A program made the position numbers and the translations under genes. 5,411 nucleotides of DNA from an uncultured Chromatiaceae bacterium (GTDB lineage: Bacteria > Pseudomonadota > Gammaproteobacteria > Enterobacterales > Alteromonadaceae), in contig CAMLNG010000279.1 of NCBI GenBank assembly GCA_946481195.1, positions 1 to 5,411 on the forward strand, in the 5' to 3' direction. The number at the start of each line of letters is the position of its first letter. Position 1 is the first letter of the stretch. Below are positions 1 to 5,411 of the stretch, one piece after another. The notes below the pieces were generated by a model. The model was given only the letters and a program-made list of their open reading frames with translations. It was not told the DNA's origin and ran no database searches.

Positions 1-2172
1 TCTTCGCCAACAGAAAAGCCGGTTCAGTCTGCTGTTGTTGCTCAAGTTGCAGCGCAGCCAGACGTACTCAAGTTTGTCGACCCTTTTATCGCCACCGGCG
101 GTCATGGCCACGCTTTTCCTGGCGCTGTAGTGCCTTTTGGTATGGTGCAGTTAAGCCCGGACAACAAATCCAAAGGCTGGGACTGGACGTCGGGTTATCA
201 CTATTCTGACAGCGAACTACTGGGTTTTAGCCATACGCATTTATCCGGCACAGGTGTCGGCGATTTGCTGGATATTTTAGTGCTGCCATTTCACGGTGAT
301 TATGCCGCCAGCTTAAAAAGCCCGGCCGGCCGCCCGGTTGCAAGCTACAGCCACGCTGATGAGCAGGCACAGCCTGGCTATTATGCGGTCCAGTTGAAAG
401 ATCAGGGCATCAGTGCCGAACTAACCGCCACTGAGCGGGTTGGTCTGCATCGTTATCAGTTCAGCAAAGCCAATGACGCGCAGCTGCTGCTGGATTTAGG
501 CTATGCGCAAAATTACGACAAAGCCGTGGTCGGTTTTATCCGCCAGGTCGATGCACAGACGCTGGTCGGTTATCGCATCTCGACTGGCTGGGCCAAATTA
601 CAGCCGTTGTATTTTGTCGCGCGTTTTAACCAGCCGTTTCAGGCCACCCTTTATCAGGACGGCGTGGCGGTAAAAGGCACTTTGCTGCAAACCGAAAAAG
701 CTGCGGCAGTGCTTAATTTCGGTGATTTACGACAAAAACCGCTGGAAATGGCGGTGGCGCTGTCTTACGTCAGTATCGAAGGCGCGCAGAAAAACCTCGC
801 CGCGGAACTGCCGGTGCTGGATTTTGCCAGCGTCAAACAACAAGCCGCTGTCAAATGGCAGGCGCAGCTGGGGCGCTTTCAGGTCGATGCCGGCAATGAC
901 TCAACAGCCGACACCAATAAAACCAAGTTTTATACCGCGCTGTATCACAGCTATTTAGCGCCGCAGTTATTCAGTGATGTTGATGGCCTTTATTTTGGTG
1001 CTGACGGCGCTGTTCATGCCGGCCAACACAAAGCGCCGCGTTATACGCTGTTTTCGCTGTGGGATACTTTCCGTGGCCTGCATCCGCTTTTGACCATCAC
1101 AGATCCGGGCCGTGTCGATGGCATGATGCATTCGTTGTACGGGTTTTATCAGGAACAAGGTCTGCTGCCGACCTGGGATTTAATGTCGAATGAAACCGAC
1201 GTGATGATTGGTTATCACGCCGTGCCGGTGCTGGCCGACGCTTATTTTAAGGGCCTGACTACGTTAAGCGCGCGGCAGCTGCTGGACGCATCTTTAGCCT
1301 CAGCGCGCCAGTCGCGCTTTGGTATCGATTTATTTGGCAAATATGGTTATGTACCGTCCGATTTGGACGTCGAAGCCGTGTCAAAAACGCTGGAATACGC
1401 CTTTGACGACCATGCCATCGCGCGTTTAGCCACAGCCGCCGGTGATGCAAACACTGCTGCAGAGTTCAGCCAAAGAGCCGCAGCCTGGCAGCAACTCTTT
1501 GATAAATCCACTGGTTTTATGCGTGGCAAAACCGCCAAAGGTGAATGGGTCAGCCCCTTTAACCCGATTTATGTCGCGCACCGCACCACGGACTACACCG
1601 AAGCCAACGCCTGGCAGTACAGCTTTTTTGTGCCGCATCAGGTCGATGCGATGATGCAGCAGTACGGTGGCAAACAGGCTTTTGTCGCAAGGCTGGACGA
1701 GATGTTTGAGATGAGCTCGCACATGGACGGTGATGTGTCGCCGGACATCACTGGCCTGATAGGCCAGTACGCCCACGGCAATGAGCCGGTGCATCATGTG
1801 CCTTATCTGTACGCCTTAGCCGGCGCGCCGGCCAAAGGCGAAGCACGCATCCGCCATATTCGCGACACTATGTACCACGCCAAACCGGATGGCCTCGCCG
1901 GTAACGACGATTTGGGCCAGATGTCGGCCTGGTATGTGTTGAGTAGTTTGGGTTTTTATCCGGTCAATCCGGTGGATGCCGGTTATGTGCGCGGCACACC
2001 ACAATTTCAGGCTGTCACCTTACAGCTGGATAATGGCAACAAGCTGCGCATTCTGGCCAAAGGCGACCGGGTGAAGCCAGTGAAGCGCTGGACTTTAAAC
2101 GGGGTTGAACTGCCGATCAGCGTCGATTATCGTCAGCTGATGCAGGGTGGTGACTTAGTGTTTGAGTTTTGA
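1..2172 (+). CDS. GH92 family exo-alpha-mannosidase, 5'-truncated by the window
   Basis: This frame is open from base 1, so the gene begins upstream; the first internal ATG (130) lies inside the conserved domain and is not the start. 723 residues are visible, and GH92 enzymes usually have 700-800, so only a signal peptide and a few residues are probably missing. Residues 1-25 look like a low-complexity linker. The family signature follows: VDPFIATGGHGHAFPG (26-41), GWDWTSGYHYSD and FSHTHLSGTG in the N-terminal beta-sandwich, then FSLWDTFR (351-358), TEANAWQYSFFVPHQ (Glu534, by alignment to known GH92 enzymes the likely acid catalyst), GNEPVHHVPYLY (from 593) and GNDDLGQMSAWY (634-645, acidic residues 636/637 near the active site) in the (alpha/alpha)6 barrel. 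Known members are calcium-dependent inverting exo-mannosidases that release mannose from N-glycans, mannans or mannoproteins; linkage specificity cannot be told here. The frame is intact, and the next gene starts 15 bases after the stop, indicating an operon. Confidence 0.95.
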   Translation, partial: SSPTEKPVQSAVVAQVAAQPDVLKFVDPFIATGGHGHAFPGAVVPFGMVQLSPDNKSKGWDWTSGYHYSDSELLGFSHTHLSGTGVGDLLDILVLPFHGDYAASLKSPAGRPVASYSHADEQAQPGYYAVQLKDQGISAELTATERVGLHRYQFSKANDAQLLLDLGYAQNYDKAVVGFIRQVDAQTLVGYRISTGWAKLQPLYFVARFNQPFQATLYQDGVAVKGTLLQTEKAAAVLNFGDLRQKPLEMAVALSYVSIEGAQKNLAAELPVLDFASVKQQAAVKWQAQLGRFQVDAGNDSTADTNKTKFYTALYHSYLAPQLFSDVDGLYFGADGAVHAGQHKAPRYTLFSLWDTFRGLHPLLTITDPGRVDGMMHSLYGFYQEQGLLPTWDLMSNETDVMIGYHAVPVLADAYFKGLTTLSARQLLDASLASARQSRFGIDLFGKYGYVPSDLDVEAVSKTLEYAFDDHAIARLATAAGDANTAAEFSQRAAAWQQLFDKSTGFMRGKTAKGEWVSPFNPIYVAHRTTDYTEANAWQYSFFVPHQVDAMMQQYGGKQAFVARLDEMFEMSSHMDGDVSPDITGLIGQYAHGNEPVHHVPYLYALAGAPAKGEARIRHIRDTMYHAKPDGLAGNDDLGQMSAWYVLSSLGFYPVNPVDAGYVRGTPQFQAVTLQLDNGNKLRILAKGDRVKPVKRWTLNGVELPISVDYRQLMQGGDLVFEF

Positions 2173-2175
2173 CAT

Positions 2176-2181
2176 AAGAGG
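2176..2181 (+). promoter_or_regulatory. Ribosome binding site of the EEP gene
   Basis: AAGAGG lies six bases before the ATG at 2188 and directly after the mannosidase stop codon. It is the strongest Shine-Dalgarno match in the window. It fixes the start codon and indicates independent translation initiation within a shared transcript. Confidence 0.75.
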
Positions 2182-2187
2182 TGGCGG

Positions 2188-3090
2188 ATGAAGCAGGGAC
2201 GTTCAGGCAGTTTTTTTACCATGCTGGTGTTGCTATTGGCAGCGTCGGCGGCCATTGCCGAACCAGTTAAAGCCGTCAGCTGGAATATCCGCCTCGACAC
2301 ACCCAACGACGCCGAGCTCGCCTGGCCGCATCGCGCCGGCAAAGTCATTCAGCAGCTGCAGCAACAACAGCCGGATATCTTTGGCTTGCAGGAAGTGATG
2401 TTGCATCAATTGGTGCGGATTGAAAGCGCGATGCCGGGTTATCAACGCATTGGCGTTGGTCGCGACGATGGCAAAAACGCCGGCGAATTCAGCCCTTTAT
2501 TTATCCGTAGCAGCCGTTTTGTCATCAAAGACAGCGGCACTTTTTGGTTTCACCCCAGTTGGTCGCCTGATGTGCCGACGCAACAGGGCCCAGAACAAAC
2601 CGGCCCTCGATTAATCGGCAAACCAGGCTGGGACGCCGCTTTACCCCGTATTTGCAGCTGGGCCTTGTTACAGGATAAACAGAGCGGCAAACAACTTCGG
2701 GTATTAAACCTGCACCTGGACCATCAGGGCGCAGAGGCCAGACGCGAATCGGTGCAGCTAATCGCCGCAAAAATCCGCCACTGGCAACAAAGATCGGCAG
2801 CGCCTGTGGTGGTGATGGGTGATTTTAACCCGTCTGCCGGCGATGGCTTGCTGACACAAATCGAAACCTCATTGCCGCAATATCAGGACGCACTTGCGCT
2901 CACAACTAAACCACAAGGCCCCAGCTACAGCTTTATCCCCTGGCGCGGCACAGAAGATGACGCAGTGCGGCTTGATTTTATGCTGCTACGCAAAGACCAA
3001 TTCAAAGTACCAGCCGCCGGCATCCTCGCCGACGGCCCACCAACGCAATATTCCGACCACCTGGCGTTGTGGGCTGAGCTTGAGTTATAA
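2188..3090 (+). CDS. Secreted endonuclease/exonuclease/phosphatase (EEP) family hydrolase
   Basis: A 300-residue protein with the complete EEP (DNase I-like, exonuclease III fold) motif set: SWNIR (31-35), LQEV with the metal-binding Glu69, NLHLDH (174-179), GDFN (211-214), RLDFML (261-266) and the C-terminal SDH (289-291) with the catalytic histidine. The N-terminus carries K/R then a hydrophobic stretch (9-23) ending AIA before Glu25, a plausible Sec signal peptide cleaved after residue 24, so the enzyme should act in the periplasm or outside the cell. The start is supported by AAGAGG at 2176-2181, six bases before the ATG. The family hydrolyses phosphodiester or phosphomonoester bonds in nucleic acids, sphingolipids, inositol phosphates or sugar phosphates; the sequence does not fix the substrate. 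Its place 15 bases behind a GH92 mannosidase suggests a phosphate-bearing glycan rather than DNA, which is inference. Residues 55-61 form a small Gln-rich run. Confidence 0.92.
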   Translation: MKQGRSGSFFTMLVLLLAASAAIAEPVKAVSWNIRLDTPNDAELAWPHRAGKVIQQLQQQQPDIFGLQEVMLHQLVRIESAMPGYQRIGVGRDDGKNAGEFSPLFIRSSRFVIKDSGTFWFHPSWSPDVPTQQGPEQTGPRLIGKPGWDAALPRICSWALLQDKQSGKQLRVLNLHLDHQGAEARRESVQLIAAKIRHWQQRSAAPVVVMGDFNPSAGDGLLTQIETSLPQYQDALALTTKPQGPSYSFIPWRGTEDDAVRLDFMLLRKDQFKVPAAGILADGPPTQYSDHLALWAELEL

Positions 3091-3315
3091 GGCGCAGCTG
3101 CGGCTTGACTGAGTCTGCATTTCTTAACGGCTCATCGCAGATCTGACTGTGCAGTTGTACTCGAAAAGCCTGTTTATCGTGGCAAAGTCAACACCGGCAC
3201 CCCTGCGTTCGCCCGTTCGCGCTTCCCGCACTCACTCTTGATCGCTCACTCCGCGGCTGCCGCTGCTGGCTTTGTTGGAGTTTGGGATTGCAGCAGTTGA
3301 TATCAGGCGCTATCG

Positions 3316-3361
3316 GAAAAACGAATCTCTGCGTTGCCTTATTTGCTGTCATTCGTTTTTC
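3316..3361. repeat. 11-bp perfect inverted repeat with 24-nt loop
   Basis: GAAAAACGAAT at 3316-3326 is the exact reverse complement of ATTCGTTTTTC at 3351-3361. The loop contains TGCGTT (3330-3335), which could alternatively pair with AACGCA (3370-3375) just outside the stem, giving a competing or pseudoknot-like pairing. There is no T-run after the right arm, although the arm itself contains five T residues, so a weak terminator role cannot be excluded. Confidence 0.6.
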
Positions 3362-3390
3362 GTGAACCCAACGCATTGCCAAAGGCTTTA

Positions 3391-3408
3391 CATCAGCCTC
3401 GACTGATG
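3391..3408. repeat. Short stem-loop (6-bp stem, 6-nt loop)
   Basis: CATCAG (3391-3396) and CTGATG (3403-3408) flank the loop CCTCGA. It is short enough to arise by chance. It is listed because it lies 30 bases from the larger inverted repeat and adds to the structured character of this spacer. Confidence 0.35.
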
Positions 3409-3558
3409 CGCCAGGGACACCCATGCTTCAACTTGCTCACAAGTCGCCAGTGGCCCGAGTTCAAACATGCGCGGGTGCAATTCTTCCGGCATCTGCTGAT
3501 GACCCCGCAGAGTTTTCGACAGACACAAATGACCCTCACTGAACAGCTACTGCAACAA

Positions 3559-3597
3559 GCGCAGACTAAAACTTTCCAGCGCAGCGAAAGTCTGCGC
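3559..3597. repeat. Compound hairpin near the 3' end of the spacer
   Basis: GCGCAGACT (3559-3567) is the exact reverse complement of AGTCTGCGC (3589-3597). A nested alternative is also possible: GCGCAG (3559-3564) with CTGCGC (3592-3597) stacked on ACTTTC (3571-3576) with GAAAGT (3586-3591), leaving a six-base bulge and a nine-base loop. Either fold is stable-looking. It lies just before the composition change and about 75 bases upstream of the block 2 promoter. The downstream bases (GCTGTTTCTCTG) are not a classic terminator T-run. Confidence 0.5.
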
Positions 3598-3671
3598 GGC
3601 GCTGTTTCTCTGTAAATGCAACCGAAAGCGAATCAAAGAAAAACATTTTGTAACTTTTATTTAGTTTCGAA

Positions 3672-3700
3672 TTGACGAGTGATATACGTGCATGTATGTT
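3672..3700 (+). promoter_or_regulatory. Predicted sigma70-type promoter of block 2
   Basis: TTGACG (3672-3677) as -35 and TATGTT (3695-3700) as -10 are separated by exactly 17 bp, with an A/T-rich stretch upstream (about 3640-3670). Transcription would begin near 3707. That excludes the ATG at 3692 as the start of the first gene and leaves a short leader before the ATG at 3731. Confidence 0.6.
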
Positions 3701-3730
3701 AATTTAATGAAATTTATGAGAGTAAAGACT

Positions 3731-3988
3731 ATGCCTAAAAAGTTTTATTATTATGTTTTAGTAGCGCCTATAGTTACATATTTGTTATATATATATTGCA
3801 TAGAGCCGGTAAATACACCAAAAACCGAAATGGAGACCGTAAAGGCGATACCAATCGCCGACGAAAAACCGAACGTAGCTCCAGTCAAACAGCTAGAGAA
3901 GGCGATTTCTAGAACCCCTGAAACGAAAGAATACGAAACGCAAGAACTACCTAAACCCGAAGATATTTTCATAATGGACGGGAAATAG
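3731..3988 (+). CDS. Small single-pass membrane protein of unknown function (possibly the N-terminal half of a TAG-interrupted gene)
   Basis: Encodes 85 residues from the ATG at 3731. In-frame ATGs at 3692, 3707 and 3716 are less likely because the predicted promoter would start transcription near 3707 and because GAGAG (3718-3722) sits eight bases before 3731. The protein has two lysines at its N-terminus (MPKK), one hydrophobic segment (about residues 5-23, rich in Tyr, Val, Leu and Ile), then a charged proline-containing tail rich in Lys and Glu that should lie in the periplasm. This is the layout of an anchored protein with a flexible linker and no folded domain of its own. The TAG at 3986-3988 is followed directly, in the same frame, by an open frame of 128 codons, so this may be only the anchor and linker of a 214-codon gene. 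I recognise no family. Confidence 0.6.
   Translation: MPKKFYYYVLVAPIVTYLLYIYCIEPVNTPKTEMETVKAIPIADEKPNVAPVKQLEKAISRTPETKEYETQELPKPEDIFIMDGK
3986..3988 (+). other. In-frame amber (TAG) codon between two halves of one open frame
   Basis: Apart from this TAG, the frame is continuous from 3692 to 4375. Upstream is a membrane anchor with a linker; downstream is a soluble domain without its own anchor or an obvious ATG start. One base change (for example CAG to TAG) would explain it, as would a sequencing error, a natural gene split with reinitiation, or stop-codon readthrough. The sequence alone cannot decide. Confidence 0.55.
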
Positions 3989-3991
3989 TTG

Positions 3992-4375
3992 GTGCTGAAA
4001 CTCGACAATATGAATCGGCTAAACGATGTAAGTCGCATCGATACTTTTGCCAAACAGCTCCGTGCTGAAAACCGATCTGAAGATTCGTTGGCAGAGGAAC
4101 GTCGATTAACCGAATTCTTGCAGAGCAAAATTCAGACATTTCGGCGATCTGGGTTAAGCCGGATCGATTGCGGGGAATACTTCTGCCTGTTTGTGGCGCC
4201 AGTCAGCAGAAAAAATGAGCTCTTTGACGAGTATATGAGTTCTGGGGAAAGAAATAATTTTGGCTCTGGTGGGTATTATAATTTTGAAAGTAATGGTGAG
4301 AAATACAACAGTATAGTAATAAGTTTAAAAGAGGATACTTCCTTAGCTATTCCAGACCGAGCTTTGAAGAAATGA
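3992..4375 (+). CDS. Hypothetical protein, Cys-containing soluble domain (possible C-terminal half of the preceding gene)
   Basis: Encodes about 127 residues. If it is a separate gene the start is uncertain: TTG 3989 and GTG 3992 follow a weak GGACGGGA (3976-3983), and the first ATG (4010) has no ribosome binding site. I use GTG 3992 for spacing. The N-terminal half is a highly charged, probably helical stretch (Arg/Glu/Asp-rich, ending FLQSKIQTF). It is followed by a compact part with CGEYFC (a C-x4-C pair), a hydrophobic strand and a Gly/Tyr/Asn-rich stretch. The order charged helix, then paired cysteines after a short strand, resembles a common type of uncharacterised exported gammaproteobacterial protein, where the cysteines may form a disulfide; that is an impression, not a family assignment. 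Read through the TAG, this domain would be placed in the periplasm by the upstream membrane segment. Its TGA overlaps the next ATG (ATGA at 4372-4375), so translation is probably coupled to the glycosyltransferase. Confidence 0.6.
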   Translation: MLKLDNMNRLNDVSRIDTFAKQLRAENRSEDSLAEERRLTEFLQSKIQTFRRSGLSRIDCGEYFCLFVAPVSRKNELFDEYMSSGERNNFGSGGYYNFESNGEKYNSIVISLKEDTSLAIPDRALKK

Positions 4376-5289
4376 AACCGATCGCTTCTATCATTATTGC
4401 GTGTAGAAATGAATCATGGAAGTTGGCAAAAACACTATCGAGCATTCGTTCAACTGTCACTGGTTACATAGAAGTAATAGTCATCAATGATGCATCAGAT
4501 GACAGTTATGACTATGAATCATGCTGCGCAAAGTATAGTGCAAAAATAAGTGTAAATAAAATTCAGATGGGGGTTGCGCAATCCAGAATGATTGGAGCAA
4601 AAATATCAACATCTGATATTTTAATATTTATAGATGCACACATGAAATTCCCTAAAACTGATTGGCTAGACAAAATAATAAATCAGATTGCAGCCGAGCC
4701 AAGAGCATTATATTGCACAGCAACATACGCATTGAACACAAACTGGACCAGAGATAATGGACATATGCTGGGTTACGGTGCAAAATTTGTCTTTTTTTTC
4801 GACATTGCCACCCCGCATTTAAACTATGAATGGATTGTTTCGCCCACCACTACCGTAATGAATATTCCATGCGTGATGGGTGCTTGTTATGCAATCGAAA
4901 AAAAATACTTCGAATACATTGATGGATTTAATGGACTACAAAATTGGGGCGGTGATGAACAAATGTTAAGTCTGAAAATATTTCTTGAAGGTGGACAATG
5001 CTACTGCCTTACAGATATAGAAATTGGACATTTATTTCAGGAAAAACCACAAAAAAACCGAGACATCTGCAACACAATATTCAATTGCTATGCAATCACT
5101 TACGTCACTCTCCCGGTGGCATTTCACAGAAATATGTTGATTAGCTTAAGAAGCCATCAATATGTCAGAGAAATTATGGCCATGATTAATTTAAACAGGG
5201 AAACACTTATGGAGGCACGAAAAAGAATAACCAACATAATTAAAAATAGAAGCTACGAAGATTTTATTAATTTCAATTTTAAAATGTGA
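4372..5289 (+). CDS. GT-A glycosyltransferase resembling polypeptide GalNAc-transferases (GT27-like)
   Basis: A 305-residue soluble, presumably cytoplasmic protein without signal peptide or membrane segment. The N-terminal nucleotide-sugar part has SIIIACRNE (6-14) and VIVINDASDDS (35-45, Asp40 at the nucleotide site), then GVAQSRMIGA (67-76) and the metal site IFIDAHMKF with DAH at 88-90. Ordinary family 2 enzymes have DxD there; DxH is typical of GT27. The second half has a matching acceptor/GT7C-like stretch: VMGACYAIEKKYF (168-180), DGFNGLQNWGGDEQMLSLKI (184-203), a GG pair (207-208), then IGHLF (218-222), whose His220 corresponds to the second metal-binding histidine of GT27 enzymes. The C-terminal ricin-type lectin domain of the animal enzymes is absent. 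GT27 enzymes move GalNAc from UDP-GalNAc to Ser/Thr of proteins; for this protein the sugar and acceptor are unknown. The ATG overlaps the previous stop, and codon use is A+T-rich, unlike block 1. A role in polysaccharide synthesis remains possible. Confidence 0.88.
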   Translation: MKPIASIIIACRNESWKLAKTLSSIRSTVTGYIEVIVINDASDDSYDYESCCAKYSAKISVNKIQMGVAQSRMIGAKISTSDILIFIDAHMKFPKTDWLDKIINQIAAEPRALYCTATYALNTNWTRDNGHMLGYGAKFVFFFDIATPHLNYEWIVSPTTTVMNIPCVMGACYAIEKKYFEYIDGFNGLQNWGGDEQMLSLKIFLEGGQCYCLTDIEIGHLFQEKPQKNRDICNTIFNCYAITYVTLPVAFHRNMLISLRSHQYVREIMAMINLNRETLMEARKRITNIIKNRSYEDFINFNFKM

Positions 5290-5299
5290 GAAAAATAAG

Positions 5300-5411
5300 A
5301 TGCAAAATCTAAAAAAGGAAATAGCTGGAGCTGCAGCTCTTATTTCGGCTTTAGTAGCTGCCACCGCTACAGCACAGGGAGGGGGACAAAATATGATGCT
5401 GGCCTCATACA
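5300..5411 (+). CDS. N-terminus of a probable exported protein or peptide precursor, cut by the window end
   Basis: The 37 visible codons from the ATG at 5300 stay open to the last base. The start lies 10 bases after the glycosyltransferase stop, with only a weak GAG (5288-5290) as ribosome binding site. The sequence has MQNLKKE, then an 18-residue Ala/Leu/Ile-rich hydrophobic stretch ending ATATA, then QGGGQNMMLASY. This fits a Sec signal peptide with cleavage after ATA, leaving a mature start QGGGQ. It could equally be the leader of a small modified peptide, because it follows a GT27-like enzyme directly. Total length and function cannot be known from this window. Confidence 0.6.
   Translation, partial: MQNLKKEIAGAAALISALVAATATAQGGGQNMMLASY

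Larger units (their letters stand above)
3091..3670. other. Long non-coding spacer with several inverted repeats
   Basis: About 0.6 kb with no gene I can defend. Reading frames exist on both strands (3334-3615 plus, starting at TTG; 3188-3424 minus), but they have no good ribosome binding site, no recognisable domain, and run across hairpins. The region is G+C-rich up to about 3610, like block 1, then turns A+T-rich. It contains the palindrome CGCAGCTGCG (3093-3102) just after the EEP stop, an 11-bp perfect inverted repeat (3316-3361), a 6-bp stem-loop (3391-3408) and a compound hairpin (3559-3597). No tRNA or clear rho-independent terminator with a T-run was seen. The density of symmetry suggests a repeated intergenic element or structured RNA, not decaying coding DNA, but this is unproven. 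Confidence 0.5.

Noticed and set aside
1426..1797. A 123-codon minus-strand frame inside the mannosidase gene
   Set aside because: It lies wholly opposite the strongly conserved GH92 catalytic region and is a shadow of its codon bias.
3091..3104. Palindrome after the EEP stop as a terminator
   Set aside because: CGCAGCTGCG is a continuous palindrome with no room for a loop, and no T-run follows, so it does not look like a rho-independent terminator.
3188..3424. A 78-codon minus-strand frame in the spacer
   Set aside because: No ribosome binding site or promoter was seen, and its composition (Arg, Ser, Gln, Cys-rich) is typical of translated non-coding G+C-rich DNA.
3455..3475. A GTTCAAAC stretch resembling a tRNA T-loop
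   Set aside because: No matching acceptor, D or anticodon stems could be found around it.
3334..3615. A 93-codon plus-strand frame in the spacer
   Set aside because: It starts at TTG without a ribosome binding site, shows no recognisable domain, and runs through three inverted repeats. It may be a by-product of a repeated element. Protein-level conservation would reopen the question.
3692..3730. Upstream ATG codons (3692, 3707, 3716) as start of the membrane protein
   Set aside because: 3692 lies within the predicted promoter, upstream of the expected transcription start, and 3707 and 3716 would leave almost no leader. The ATG at 3731 has a GAGAG at suitable spacing and gives a cleaner N-terminus.
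3751..4128. A 125-codon minus-strand frame opposite the membrane protein genes
   Set aside because: It is antisense to a plus-strand frame that has a promoter, a ribosome binding site and a sensible membrane segment. Its Ser/Phe-rich content looks like a complementary shadow.

Overview
The window looks like a piece of a gammaproteobacterial chromosome, most likely from the Alteromonadales/Chromatiales side (Rheinheimera- or Pseudoalteromonas-like). That placement rests on the general character of the proteins and intergenic DNA, not on a marker gene, so it is tentative. All supported genes lie on the + strand. They form two blocks of different character separated by about 0.6 kb without a convincing gene.

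Block 1 (1-3090) is G+C-rich and metabolic. It starts inside a glycoside hydrolase family 92 exo-alpha-mannosidase that lacks only its extreme N-terminus. Fifteen bases later comes a secreted endonuclease/exonuclease/phosphatase (EEP) family hydrolase with a strong ribosome binding site. The two are almost certainly co-transcribed and both appear to be exported, which suggests periplasmic or surface breakdown of mannose-containing, possibly phosphorylated, glycans.

The spacer (3091-3670) holds no gene I would defend. It does contain several clean inverted repeats: an 11-bp perfect pair at 3316-3361, a 6-bp hairpin at 3391-3408 and a compound hairpin at 3559-3597. It may be a dispersed intergenic repeat or a structured RNA region.

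Block 2 (about 3670-5411) is clearly A+T-richer and opens with a good sigma70-type promoter (TTGACG, 17 bp, TATGTT). It encodes a single-pass membrane protein, then a soluble cysteine-containing domain. The two are in the same reading frame and separated only by one TAG codon, so they may be one gene interrupted by an amber stop. The stop of that domain overlaps (ATGA) the start of a GT-A glycosyltransferase whose motifs (DAH, WGGDE, IGHLF) match polypeptide GalNAc-transferases of family GT27 rather than ordinary family 2 enzymes. Ten bases further on, a gene starts with a signal-peptide-like leader and runs off the window. The compact layout suggests a transferred cassette in which a protein or peptide is glycosylated. 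The acceptor and the sugar cannot be read from the sequence.
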